Below are positions 26,430 to 34,884 of a stretch of DNA of 61,196 bases, in pieces. A program made the translations under genes and the position numbers. Under the pieces are notes generated by a model. The model was not told the origin of the DNA, did not search any database, and worked only from the letters and a program-made list of their open reading frames with translations. The first letter of the stretch is position 1. Every line of letters starts with the position of its first letter. The stretch is from JBBDMW01 sp040878005 (lineage in GTDB: Bacteria > Chloroflexota > Dehalococcoidia > Lucifugimonadales > Lucifugimonadaceae): contig JBBDMW010000052.1 in NCBI GenBank assembly GCA_040878005.1, forward strand, positions 1 to 61,196, read 5' to 3'.

Positions 26430-27605
26430 ATGACAACGTTTCGCTATCTGACAGCCGGCGAGTCTCACGGTCCCGGCCTTACCGTCATCGTCGAAGGCAT
26501 CCCCGCTGGTCTATCGCTTGAAGAAGACCACATAGAGCGCCACATGGCCCGGCGGCAGAAGGGCTATGGCAGCGGTGGACGCATGAAGATCGAGAAAGAC
26601 CGTGCCGAGATTCGCAGCGGAGTACGGCATGGCGTCACTCTCGGATCGCCGATAGCGATGTGGATTGAAAACCGGGACTTCGCAAACTGGATAGAAGCCA
26701 TGTCAGTTGGCCCGGTGGCGGATGATGTCGACAAGAAGATTCATACTCGCGTTGTACCCGGCCACGCCGATTTCCCGGGCGCGCTCAAGTATGTTCAACA
26801 TGACCTACGCAACATCCTCGAACGGGCCAGCGCGCGGGAGACTGCTGCCCGGGTCGCTGTTGGAGCTGTGGCACAAAGATTTTTGGAAGAGTTCGGTATC
26901 AGTATCCGGAGCCGCGTCATTTCCATCGGTGCCGCCAGTGCCCCTGAAGATACGGAGAACATCGATTGGGAGGCTGTGGAGGCATCAGACGTGCGGGCGT
27001 CGGACGCTGAAAGTGATCGTCTATTCAAGGAGCAAGTCGATCAGGCCAAGGCCGATCACACCACTGTGGGCGGCGTGATGCAGATTATTGCCTTCGGCGC
27101 TCCGGTAGGGCTTGGCAGCCACGTCCAGTGGGACCGGAAGATGGACGGCCGCCTGGCCCAGGCCATGATGAGCATTAATGCAGTCAAGGGCGTGGAGATA
27201 GGCAGCGGCTTTCGCAACACGACCCGACCGGGCAGGGAAGTGCAGGACGTGATTGTGCCGGATCAAGACGACCCTCGAAGGTTCCGGCAGCTTTCAAACG
27301 CGGCGGGAGGCATTGAAGGTGGAATGACGAATGGCCAGCCTGTGGTGGTGAACGTAGCGGTGAAACCCATCGCCACCATGACCAGCCCCCTGCCTTCAGT
27401 GGACATTAACACCGGAGAGGTTATTGAGGCAGCCTATCATCGCAGCGACATTTGCCAGGTGCCGCGGGCCTGTCCGATCGGCGAAGCCATGATGGCTCTG
27501 ACGTTTGCGCACGCGTTTCTGGAGAAGTTTGGCGGCGATAGCCTTTCCGAAATCAAGCGTAACTACAGCGGGTATGTGGCGAGCCACCAGGAATTTGGCC
27601 GTTAG
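26430..27605 (+). CDS. aroC: chorismate synthase
   Basis: A 391-residue FMN-dependent enzyme that makes chorismate from 5-enolpyruvylshikimate-3-phosphate. Signatures are YLTAGESHGPGL at the start, RRQKGYGSGGRMKIE, GHADFPGALKY, the FMN-binding ERASARETAARVAVGA and, near the end, the catalytic RSDICQVPRACPIGEAMMAL. Length fits the long bacterial class. It lies 81 bp after aroE. Its product is the precursor used by MqnA at 51.4 kb as well as by aromatic amino acid synthesis. Confidence 0.97.
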   Translation: MTTFRYLTAGESHGPGLTVIVEGIPAGLSLEEDHIERHMARRQKGYGSGGRMKIEKDRAEIRSGVRHGVTLGSPIAMWIENRDFANWIEAMSVGPVADDVDKKIHTRVVPGHADFPGALKYVQHDLRNILERASARETAARVAVGAVAQRFLEEFGISIRSRVISIGAASAPEDTENIDWEAVEASDVRASDAESDRLFKEQVDQAKADHTTVGGVMQIIAFGAPVGLGSHVQWDRKMDGRLAQAMMSINAVKGVEIGSGFRNTTRPGREVQDVIVPDQDDPRRFRQLSNAAGGIEGGMTNGQPVVVNVAVKPIATMTSPLPSVDINTGEVIEAAYHRSDICQVPRACPIGEAMMALTFAHAFLEKFGGDSLSEIKRNYSGYVASHQEFGR

Positions 27606-27727
27606 GGCGCTGTTGAAGTTCTAACCAGTAACCTCGGTGCTCGGTGCAGACGAAAGCCCAATCCACCGCTGGCAGTCACTGGGAGTCAACAGAAGATCCT
27701 ATCCCAAGACATGCACTCGTGACCCAT

Positions 27728-28282
27728 ATGCCACCACAAAGGAACAACATATACCTAATTGGATTTTCCGGTACCGGAAAATCTCGAAGTGGACGCCGAG
27801 CTGCGCGGCTTCTCGGGTGGACTTTCGTCGACACCGATGACCTGATCGAGAAGCAACAGGGCACAAAGATCCCTAAGATATTTGAAACTCAGGGAGAAAA
27901 TCGCTTTAGAGATCTGGAGCGCCATGTGCTCGCTCAGGTTGCACAGGCCAGCGGACAGGTGGTTTCAACAGGCGGCGGTGTACCGGTCAGCGTTGAGAAC
28001 CGTTCACTGATGTCTGCTACCGGAATGATCGTAAGACTTGCAGCAAGCCCTGCCACTATCCACGACCGCCTTACCAGGTCCATGGGGCGACGGGGCAGGG
28101 CGCTACGTCCGCTCCTGGGTGGAGAAGCGCCGGTGGATCGAGTTGCCAGGATACTGGCCGAACGTGAAACCGCATACTCGATAGCGCAGGTGACTATTGA
28201 TACCGAGGGCAAGACTCACGACCAGGTTGCACGCGAAATAGCGGACGCATGGGAGAGCCTGAGCTTCAGTGAGACAAAGTGA
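27728..28282 (+). CDS. aroK: shikimate kinase
   Basis: A 184-residue P-loop kinase from the chosen start. Walker A is IGFSGTGKS, followed by the metal-site aspartate in FVDTDDLIE, the shikimate-binding arginine in ENRFRDLE and the GGGVP motif. The lid arginine lies in MGRRGRALRPLL. It phosphorylates shikimate with ATP. The frame is open further upstream (27644), but the conserved domain starts at IYLIGFSG, so the ATG at 27728 or the GTG at 27719 is more likely. Its TGA is directly followed by the aroB ATG. Confidence 0.93.
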   Translation: MPPQRNNIYLIGFSGTGKSRSGRRAARLLGWTFVDTDDLIEKQQGTKIPKIFETQGENRFRDLERHVLAQVAQASGQVVSTGGGVPVSVENRSLMSATGMIVRLAASPATIHDRLTRSMGRRGRALRPLLGGEAPVDRVARILAERETAYSIAQVTIDTEGKTHDQVAREIADAWESLSFSETK

Positions 28283-29398
28283 ATGAGTGACGCGCTCGAT
28301 CAGGATCTCGCCACCGTCGTACATACATCCCAGGGAAACTACCGTGTGCTCGTTGGACGGGGTGTGATTGACCGTATTGGACCGGAGATGTCTGCAGCCG
28401 GTCTTGGCGGCAGGGCCTTCATAATTGCTGACCGGGTGTTGTTCCCAGACGGCGTGCGGCGAGTCCAGGAGGCCTTGGAATCAGGTGGATTCCCTGCCCA
28501 CGTGCTGGCGATTCAATCCGGCGAAACGGCAAAGGACCTGGACACTGCCCGGCAGATGTACGGGTGGCTGGCTGAACAACGCGCAGAGCGTTCAGACACC
28601 ATCGTCGCGCTGGGTGGTGGCGTCATTGGCGACTTGGCAGGGTTTGTGGCGGCAACCTGGTTGCGGGGAGTGCCATTCGTCCAGGTCCCCACAAGCATGG
28701 CCGCCATGGTGGATGCGTCCATCGGGGGCAAAGTTGCAGTCAACCTGCCACAAGGCAAGAACCTCGTCGGGGCATTTCATCAACCCAAGCTGGTAATCGC
28801 GGAGATAGCGCATCTGGCCACACTTCCACCGCGGGAGTTGGCGTCGGGTTGGGCTGAAGCCATCAAGCATGGTTTCATACTGGATGCTCGATTGTTGGAC
28901 ACACTGGACCGGCATGCTGGCGAAATGCTGGCCTTGTCCGGTGACGTGGCTGTTGAAGCGATTCGCCGCAGCGTGGCCATCAAGGCCGATGTAGTGTCCG
29001 CTGATGAGTTCGAGCGAGGCGACGAACGGGTGCTGCTGAACTACGGGCATACGGTTGGTCATGCCCTGGAAGCAATTACCGAATACGGGACATTCCTGCA
29101 CGGGGAGGCGGTAAGTGTAGGAATAATGGCGGCTGCAGGCATCGCACTCCGTCTGGGTATGATTGATCCAGAACTGTTGGATCGACAGCGCGGCATATTG
29201 GAAAAGTATGGCTTGCCGGTGCGTGCTCAAGGGGTATCCGTGGATGCAGTGCTGAACGCCACCAGGTCTGACAAGAAATCGCGTGGCGGGAGTATCCGGT
29301 GGGTGCTGTTGACCGGCCCGGGTGAGGCCACAACAAGGCGTGATGTACCAGAACAGGTGGTAAGAGACGCCATCTTTGACGTGGTCGATGAGCCATAA
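28283..29398 (+). CDS. aroB: 3-dehydroquinate synthase
   Basis: A 371-residue enzyme of the first ring-forming shikimate step, using NAD and a divalent metal. Signatures are GGGVIGDLAGFVAATWLRG, VPTSMAAMVDASIGGKVAVN and GKNLVGAFHQP. The metal ligands are Glu in SGWAEAIKHG and the histidines in NYGHTVGHALE and LHGEAVSVG. It begins at the base after the aroK stop, so the pair is coupled. An 11-bp hairpin 24 bp after its stop ends the aro unit. The pathway genes aroD, aroQ and aroA are not in the window. Confidence 0.97.
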   Translation: MSDALDQDLATVVHTSQGNYRVLVGRGVIDRIGPEMSAAGLGGRAFIIADRVLFPDGVRRVQEALESGGFPAHVLAIQSGETAKDLDTARQMYGWLAEQRAERSDTIVALGGGVIGDLAGFVAATWLRGVPFVQVPTSMAAMVDASIGGKVAVNLPQGKNLVGAFHQPKLVIAEIAHLATLPPRELASGWAEAIKHGFILDARLLDTLDRHAGEMLALSGDVAVEAIRRSVAIKADVVSADEFERGDERVLLNYGHTVGHALEAITEYGTFLHGEAVSVGIMAAAGIALRLGMIDPELLDRQRGILEKYGLPVRAQGVSVDAVLNATRSDKKSRGGSIRWVLLTGPGEATTRRDVPEQVVRDAIFDVVDEP

Positions 29399-29421
29399 AT
29401 TCGTGCGTTGATCTAGACAGA

Positions 29422-29455
29422 AAGACGCCCCCAGCATGAAATCCGGGGGCGTCTT
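29422..29455. terminator. bidirectional terminator between aroB and CysO-like gene
   Basis: AAGACGCCCCC (29422-29432) pairs perfectly with GGGGGCGTCTT (29445-29455), an 11-bp GC-rich stem with a 12-base loop. The A-rich start (CAGAAAG) and T-containing end (GTCTTCAATT) give short U tracts in both directions. It separates converging genes that end at 29398 and 29485. Confidence 0.85.
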
Positions 29456-29484
29456 CAATTGGATCCAGTTGAGCGTTGGGCGGG

Positions 29485-29763
29485 TCAGCAGCCGCCGGCG
29501 ACAGCCGGTACGATGCTCACCTCGTCGCCAGTCTTCGTCTCCGTGTTCAGACCATCCAGGTAACGAACATCTTCGCCATTGAGATATATGTTGACGAAGT
29601 GGCGGAGTGATCCGGTCTCATCGCACAAGCGTTCCTTGATACCAGGAAACTCACCTTCAAGCGAGTCAATCACCGATTGAAGGTTGCCGCCGTCGGCGTT
29701 CACTTTGTCCTTATTGTTGGTGAGCCGACGCAGCGGCGTCGGAATCTTGACCGTAACCGACAT
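29485..29763 (-). CDS. CysO-like sulfur-carrier protein (MoaD/ThiS family) ending in Gly-Gly-Cys
   Basis: A 92-residue ubiquitin-fold protein. The start SVTVKIPTPLRRLT, the middle HFVNIYLNGEDVRYLDGL and the ending VSIVPAVAGG closely follow the pattern of Mycobacterium tuberculosis CysO. Unlike CysO, one residue (Cys92) follows the diglycine. Carriers of this family are adenylated and thiocarboxylated on the last glycine, so the extra Cys would have to be removed first, as a JAMM protease does for QbsE. It is third in a minus-strand unit with thrC and a NIL-domain gene. ATG 29763 was chosen because the 18 codons before it do not fit the fold. Confidence 0.88.
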   Translation of the reverse strand: MSVTVKIPTPLRRLTNNKDKVNADGGNLQSVIDSLEGEFPGIKERLCDETGSLRHFVNIYLNGEDVRYLDGLNTETKTGDEVSIVPAVAGGC

Positions 29764-29874
29764 TCTATCTTTGACCTCGTTCTCTAAGCACCGGCCAGCG
29801 GAACATCCGCTCAGCACCGCATTGGTTAGACGCTATTACCTTACGGAAGGATACAGGGCGGAAACCCTGTGCGT

Positions 29875-30120
29875 TCAGCCTTCTATTATGTCTCCGGTGA
29901 CCGGGCTGACTTGCACGCCCTGTTTCTCCACCCAGGCCAAACCTGAGTCTATCTGATCTTCAGGGCCATCAAGTTCAAGGACAACCCACCCCACATCAGG
30001 CCCCACCTCGGCGCGCCGGATGTTTGTGACGATCTGGAACCTCTGGCCCAGCTCGTAGATCACCGGCCTGGTTATGAGGCCAGGCGGAAACGTAAATTTG
30101 ACTCGGCGAAGCGCTGTCAT
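29875..30120 (-). CDS. NIL-domain protein
   Basis: An 81-residue protein consisting of one NIL domain, a ferredoxin-like fold. It begins RRVKFTFPPGLITRPVIYELGQRF and continues INIRRAEVG-type strand, GWVVLELDGPEDQIDSGLAWVE and KQGVQVSPV. NIL domains occur at the end of the methionine transporter ATPase MetN and as small proteins beside sulfur-carrier and homocysteine-synthesis genes. AAAGG lies eight bases before the ATG. It is 18 bp after thrC and 111 bp before the CysO-like gene; that gap contains a 6-bp hairpin (ACAGGG/CCCTGT at 29853-29870). Confidence 0.85.
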   Translation of the reverse strand: MTALRRVKFTFPPGLITRPVIYELGQRFQIVTNIRRAEVGPDVGWVVLELDGPEDQIDSGLAWVEKQGVQVSPVTGDIIEG

Positions 30121-30138
30121 ATTGCAAGCCTTTGTGTG

Positions 30139-31371
30139 TCAACTGGTCGCGGCGCCCATCACCAGTTCATCAAATGAATCCACCGTGGGATCAATCTCAA
30201 TCGGATTTGAGTAGCCTGATACGACCTCCTGGGTCTTGAGTCCGTTGCCTGTAATAAGCGCCACAACTTGTTCGTCTGGACCTATCCTGCTGTCGCGTGC
30301 GAGCTGGCGTAGCGTTGACACCACAACACCACCTGCGGTTTCAGTGAAGATCCCTTCAGTTTCAGCTAGCAGCCGTATGCCTTCAGCCACCTCGTGCTCT
30401 CCCACCGCAACTGCCGAACCGCCCGACTCGTTGGCAATGTTCACGGTGTAATAGCCGTCGGCAGGGTTTCCGATCGCGAGTGATTTCGCGATCGTGTTAG
30501 GGACAACAGGCTTCGGGTGTGACTGCTCGTTCAGGAATGCCTGGGCCACCGGAGCACAGCCCATCGCCTGCGCGATGTGCATCTTGGTGTCCACGCCATC
30601 GATCAGCTCCATCTTGGCGAACTCGTGAAGCCCTTTCCATACCTTGGTAAAGAGTGACCCTGAGGCTACTGGCACAATCACATGGTCCGGGGCCTTCCAG
30701 CCAAGCTGCTCAGCGATCTCATACCCAAGGGTCTTGCTGCCCTCGGAGTAGTAGGGCCGCATGTTGATATTGACGAATGCCCAATTACGGCTATCGCCAA
30801 GTTCGCTGCACAACCGGTTCACATCATCATAGTTTCCTCTGACGGCCACAACCGTGGGTCCATAAACAGAAGCGCCTATGATTTTTCCGGATTCCAGATC
30901 GGCAGGAATGAACACCAGTGTGCGCATTCGTGCCTTCGCGCCGTGTGCCGCAACTGCACCCGCGAGGTTGCCGGTTGATGCACATGCGATGGTGTCAAAT
31001 CCGAATTCGAGAGCCTTGGTGGTCGCCACCGATACAACTCGGTCCTTGAAGGAGTAGGACGGGTTGACCGCATCGTTTTTGATCCACAGGTTGTTGAGGC
31101 CCAGTTCACGGCCGAGGTTGTCAGCAAAAAGTAGCGGCGTCATGCCTGCGCCAATGTTTACGGCCTTCTCTCGGCTCACCGGCAGGAAATCATCGTAACG
31201 CCAGATGGTGGACGGCCCATCACTGATGCGATCTCGGCTGATGACCTTTTGAATGGCATCGTAGTCGTAGGCAACTTCAAGAGGCCCGAAGCAAAAGTCG
31301 CAGACGTAGATGGGCTCTACCGGGAAGTCACGGCCACATTCGCGGCAGCGCAGAGCGAGAACGTGAGGCAA
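30139..31371 (-). CDS. thrC: threonine synthase (PLP enzyme with N-terminal zinc ribbon)
   Basis: A 410-residue fold-type II PLP enzyme. The N-terminal CRECG...CDFCFG forms a zinc ribbon typical of this ThrC class. The PLP lysine is in NPSYSFKDRVVS, and CASTGNLAGAVAAHG is the Ser/Asn loop. VASGSLFTKVWKG and the C-terminal TGNGLKT bind phosphate and PLP. It would convert O-phosphohomoserine to threonine. Because it heads an operon with NIL and CysO-like proteins, a role in sulfur addition to a phosphorylated amino acid cannot be excluded. The start is TTG with AGGGGA six bases upstream. Confidence 0.9.
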   Translation of the reverse strand: MPHVLALRCRECGRDFPVEPIYVCDFCFGPLEVAYDYDAIQKVISRDRISDGPSTIWRYDDFLPVSREKAVNIGAGMTPLLFADNLGRELGLNNLWIKNDAVNPSYSFKDRVVSVATTKALEFGFDTIACASTGNLAGAVAAHGAKARMRTLVFIPADLESGKIIGASVYGPTVVAVRGNYDDVNRLCSELGDSRNWAFVNINMRPYYSEGSKTLGYEIAEQLGWKAPDHVIVPVASGSLFTKVWKGLHEFAKMELIDGVDTKMHIAQAMGCAPVAQAFLNEQSHPKPVVPNTIAKSLAIGNPADGYYTVNIANESGGSAVAVGEHEVAEGIRLLAETEGIFTETAGGVVVSTLRQLARDSRIGPDEQVVALITGNGLKTQEVVSGYSNPIEIDPTVDSFDELVMGAATS

Positions 31372-31560
31372 TTGGATCCCCTGACGAAGGCCACCATCGC
31401 CTCCCGGGGGTCCAGCCGGGAGTGACAGCAGCAGCTAGTTATTAGCCCGCTGATTCACCGACTGCAGGTCATCCATTTGCTGGATGACATCGGTTAACTG
31501 AACCAATTTATGATGGTAACAACGCTGAACTCGCCGGTCAACGCGAGTCGAACTAGGCCA
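31372..31560 (-). promoter_or_regulatory. thrC leader region with hairpins
   Basis: About 190 bp upstream of thrC on its own strand. GTCATCCA and TGGATGAC (31468-31488) form a perfect 8-bp stem with a 5-base loop. Nearer the gene TCCCGG and CCGGGA (within 31411-31430) form a second hairpin with a short loop. This could be a structured leader; I could not match it to a SAM riboswitch or T-box. Confidence 0.4.
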
Positions 31561-31562
31561 TG

Positions 31563-31823
31563 TCACCGCAGTACTAGGGCAGAGCCGACCGGCGAGTCCA
31601 CGCGGATTGGCTGTTGGTCATTAAACGCGGCGACTAGCGCGGCCTCGGTCTTGATCTTCGCGCAAACGTAGGAACTGTAGTTACCCGCTGACTCTACGGC
31701 CCTGCCGGTATCGCCATAGAGTTCAACAATGCGCGTTACAGCCTCATCGAGAAAAACCGTTTCATGGGACACCACCAATGGACGAAGATCGCACCGGCCG
31801 CCCTCAGACCAGGTTCTCCTCAC
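31563..31823 (-). CDS. small hypothetical protein after the DUF72 gene
   Basis: An 86-residue frame that starts (GTG) 20 bp inside the end of the DUF72 gene. The part from VVSHETVFLDEAVTRIVELYG onward has good helical periodicity and ends in RVDSPVGSALVLR. It is not recognised, and its start is uncertain. The overlap with the upstream stop supports coupling, but it could be a chance frame. Confidence 0.4.
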   Translation of the reverse strand: MRRTWSEGGRCDLRPLVVSHETVFLDEAVTRIVELYGDTGRAVESAGNYSSYVCAKIKTEAALVAAFNDQQPIRVDSPVGSALVLR

Positions 31824-32700
31824 TGAGCACGTCCATCAGCAGACGAGCATTGACCGGCCCTTGGTTGTAGTTGTTCGTGTTAATGATCAAGTGAACTTGC
31901 CCAGACTCATCTTGCAGTTTGCGGATACGAGGTGCCCATTCCCGCATTTCATCAGCCGTATAGAAATAGTCGAATCGGTCCAGTGCTGCACCGCCGGGAC
32001 GCTCCCATGTGTCGCGGTTGCGGCCGTGGAATCGCGCCACTGAAATCTCTGCGGTAGCCTCAGCGATTGGCGGCACGGAAGACTTGAACCCCTGGGGTTC
32101 GTCTACACAAATGAATGCCATTTGCCGCTCTCGTAGAAAATCGAATGTCCTGTCCAGGTTGGAAGCTTCGAACCACTGGTAGTTCCTGAATTCGACAGCC
32201 ATCCGGTACTGTGGCAGTCGCCGTTGACAGTAGACGAGATGCGACTCCGCACGGCTTCCCGGCGTGAACCATGGTGGAAACTGGAAAACCACTACACCCA
32301 GTTTCCCTGCGCTGTCCAGTGGCAACAAAGCCTCTTCAAAGCGCCGCCATGCCTCTTCGGTAACCTCAGGCGGCACATCCCGCAGGTAAATGCCACGCTT
32401 GTCGAGCAACGCGCGTGGCAGACTCTCCCTCAGATCTACGGGCAGCGTTTGCGGGCGTACCCCATGAGTGGTGAAGAGACCGTAGGCCTTTACGTTGAAC
32501 GTAAAGTCGCCAGGTGTGCGCTCCACCCACAACTGCGCGTTCCTCAGGCTCGGCAGGGCATAGTAGGTGCTGTCCACCTCCACCAACGGGAACTGCGAGG
32601 CATAGTACCGGAGGCGTGCCTCAGCGGAGTTCGCTCCCTTGGGATAGAAGGAACCGGACTCTATGAGCGGCTTGTCAGTCCATGAAGCAGTCCCGACCAA
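31804..32700 (-). CDS. DUF72 family protein
   Basis: A 298-residue TIM-barrel-like protein of the DUF72 family. Markers are the start VGTASWTDKPL with FYPKGANSAEARLRYYASQF and VEVDSTYYALP, then FTFNVKAYGLFTTH, VVFQFPPWF, AVEFRNYQWF and FICVDEPQG, ending with the NTNNYNQGPVNA motif. The biochemical role of the family is unknown. The first canonical start is the TTG at 32700, but KTRTLVGTASW reads in frame from an ATA at 32715, which matches where homologues usually begin. Confidence 0.88.
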   Translation of the reverse strand: MVGTASWTDKPLIESGSFYPKGANSAEARLRYYASQFPLVEVDSTYYALPSLRNAQLWVERTPGDFTFNVKAYGLFTTHGVRPQTLPVDLRESLPRALLDKRGIYLRDVPPEVTEEAWRRFEEALLPLDSAGKLGVVVFQFPPWFTPGSRAESHLVYCQRRLPQYRMAVEFRNYQWFEASNLDRTFDFLRERQMAFICVDEPQGFKSSVPPIAEATAEISVARFHGRNRDTWERPGGAALDRFDYFYTADEMREWAPRIRKLQDESGQVHLIINTNNYNQGPVNARLLMDVLSEENLV

Positions 32701-32830
32701 CGTCCGTGTCTTTATGGGCTCAACCTCGGAATCTGTTGAACCGGCCCGATGCTAGACTGTCACCTCATTCTAGACCCAAGTTTGAAGACAATCTTCTCAG
32801 GCATGGCTTCTCCTTCAACAAACCGTTCAG

Positions 32831-33496
32831 ATGCTGACGAACCACGAGCACAACAGTGATGTCGGCGTGCGATATGAAGGCCCAGATGAGGCTGACATGG
32901 AGCGGTCGTATAGCGACGAGTACGGCCGTCCCGGGCACGGACGCTGGAAGACCATCATCTGGCAGACATTCGCCGCGATAATCGCCGGAATATTCGTCCT
33001 GTCTCTTGTCCTGGGCGGATTGGGTTCGCCAAGGCAGGCGGACGAGTCGCCCGGTGTCCAGACCGAAACCGGCACCGTCACCAACGTGCTGAGCGGCAAC
33101 ACCATCACGGTTCAGGGTGAGCACGAAGAGTTCGTTGTGCGCTATATCGGCGTGTCACCGCCTGTGCCAGGAGCGCCGCTCAACAACCTTGCCACTGAGG
33201 TAAATCGGGGGTGGGTGGATGGAAAGGAGGTGCTGTTGGAAAGAGATGAGCGTGATGTGGATTCGCAGGGCAGAATGCTTCGGTACGTTTACCTGGGCGA
33301 CGCCATGATCAACGCAAATTTGATCTACCAGGGTCTCGCCCAGGCTGACGTCTCCGATAACAACACGCGGTACAACGGCCGGTTTGAACAGTTGGAGGCT
33401 GAAGCGAAGGCGGCAGGAAGAGGTATCTGGGCGGACGGCAGCACAGCGCCACGTGTGTCAATTCAGCAGCACCTGCGAAGAAACCGGCGCTCATAA
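32831..33496 (+). CDS. membrane-anchored thermonuclease-like protein (SNase domain)
   Basis: A 221-residue protein. Residues 1-41 are hydrophilic, a single membrane helix lies at about 42-64 (IIWQTFAAIIAGIFVLSLVL), and the rest is an extracytoplasmic staphylococcal nuclease domain. TGTVTNVLSGNTITVQ is the first barrel strand pair. The catalytic set may be Arg in VVRYIGV, Glu in ATEVNRGWV and Arg in GRMLRYVYL. The metal-binding Asp of GDT is replaced by Asn (GNT), so activity may be reduced. It may degrade extracellular nucleic acid. It lies 5 bp before the MFS gene. Confidence 0.85.
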   Translation: MLTNHEHNSDVGVRYEGPDEADMERSYSDEYGRPGHGRWKTIIWQTFAAIIAGIFVLSLVLGGLGSPRQADESPGVQTETGTVTNVLSGNTITVQGEHEEFVVRYIGVSPPVPGAPLNNLATEVNRGWVDGKEVLLERDERDVDSQGRMLRYVYLGDAMINANLIYQGLAQADVSDNNTRYNGRFEQLEAEAKAAGRGIWADGSTAPRVSIQQHLRRNRRS

Positions 33497-33501
33497 CCCA
33501 T

Positions 33502-34803
33502 ATGAACACTGCCGGGACGCGGCGCAGCCGCGCGATTCCACCTGCTCTTCAACGCCGACGAGTCTTTCGCAATGGCCCTTTTCGCAGGCTATGGGCCATC
33601 GGCAGTATCAACTCCACCATGCGCTGGCTTGAAACCCTGGCCATAGGCATCTTTGTGTTCGACCAGACCGAATCTGCATTCCTGGTATCGCTGATAGCGT
33701 TCCTTCGAATGGTCCCGATGCTCGTCCTCGGAGTGTTCATTGGCATCGTTGCAGACCGCCTGAACCGACGGCAAATGCTGATAGCCGGTGCAGGGCTGTT
33801 GACAGTCAACTACCTGGTACTGGGGCTACTGGCGGTCACTGACAATCTCCAACTATGGCATATTGCAGCGGGAACTCTTTTCACAGGAATCGTATGGGCT
33901 TCAGATTTCCCTGTACGCCGAGCCATGGTCGGAGATGCAGTGGGCCAGGACCTCGTAGGCGTGGCCATGGGGATGGACTCGGCCACGAACAATTTCACAC
34001 GAATCATTGGTCCCGTTGCCGGGGGGGCATTACTGGCATTCATCGGCGTGGAGGGAGCGTACTTTGCCGGTACCATTCTCTTTGGCGCCGGATTGTTGCT
34101 GGCCCTCACCATTGACTACACGGAACCGTCGCATGAAGGGTCATCCGCGAACCCGTTGGCCAACATGGTAGAAGGATTCCGGTATATAAGATCCGACTCC
34201 GTGATCATGGTCACCCTGGTCATCACTGTGGTGATGAACCTGTTCGCGTTCCCTTACCAGCACATGGTCCCGGTGATGGGTGAAGAGGTGTTCCGGGTAA
34301 ACCCGATCCTCATTGGCCTTATCACCAGTGTGGAGGGCCTCGGCGCCACACTCGGAGCGTTGACAATAGCGTTGCGTTCGAGGCCTCAGCACTACACGCG
34401 TATTTATCTCTATGGATCTATCGTATTCCTGGTTGTCATCCTGTTGTTCTCGCGAACGCCCTGGTACATTGCCGCCCTTCCACTGCTGTTCATCGGAGGC
34501 TTTGGCATGGCCAGCTTCGGCACCATGCAGAGCGTCATCGTACTGGCCGCTACACCGCCAGCGGTCCGTGGCAGAGTCATGGGAGTGCTGGCGGTAACCA
34601 TTGGTGCGGGACCCATTGGGGCACTGAACATTGGACTTCTGGCGACGCTTTTTGGAGCACCCGCAGGCATCATGATCATCTCGCTGGTAGGTTTGGCTAC
34701 ACTCTCACTGACCGTTCTATTATCACCACAATTCGTACGGGCGAGGGATATTCGCCCAAATGCAAACAGTGCGAAGGCGGCAGTCATCACAGGCGGCAGG
34801 TGA
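33502..34803 (+). CDS. MFS transporter, EntS-like exporter type
   Basis: A 433-residue major facilitator protein with about 12 membrane helices. The cytoplasmic loop between helices 2 and 3 is GIVADRLNRRQML, the family signature. The pairing of helices and the VFRNGPFRRLWAIGSINS start match the MFS_3 (EntS) exporters. The substrate is unknown; these proteins export siderophores, antibiotics or metabolites. The ATG is 5 bp after the nuclease stop, so the two are probably transcribed together. Confidence 0.88.
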   Translation: MNTAGTRRSRAIPPALQRRRVFRNGPFRRLWAIGSINSTMRWLETLAIGIFVFDQTESAFLVSLIAFLRMVPMLVLGVFIGIVADRLNRRQMLIAGAGLLTVNYLVLGLLAVTDNLQLWHIAAGTLFTGIVWASDFPVRRAMVGDAVGQDLVGVAMGMDSATNNFTRIIGPVAGGALLAFIGVEGAYFAGTILFGAGLLLALTIDYTEPSHEGSSANPLANMVEGFRYIRSDSVIMVTLVITVVMNLFAFPYQHMVPVMGEEVFRVNPILIGLITSVEGLGATLGALTIALRSRPQHYTRIYLYGSIVFLVVILLFSRTPWYIAALPLLFIGGFGMASFGTMQSVIVLAATPPAVRGRVMGVLAVTIGAGPIGALNIGLLATLFGAPAGIMIISLVGLATLSLTVLLSPQFVRARDIRPNANSAKAAVITGGR

Positions 34804-34884
34804 ACCAACGGTGACAACCGAAGGCGAATCGCATTGGACAAATGCAGGCAGGCCACTGCTTTGAGCGACATCCAGAGGACGGAG

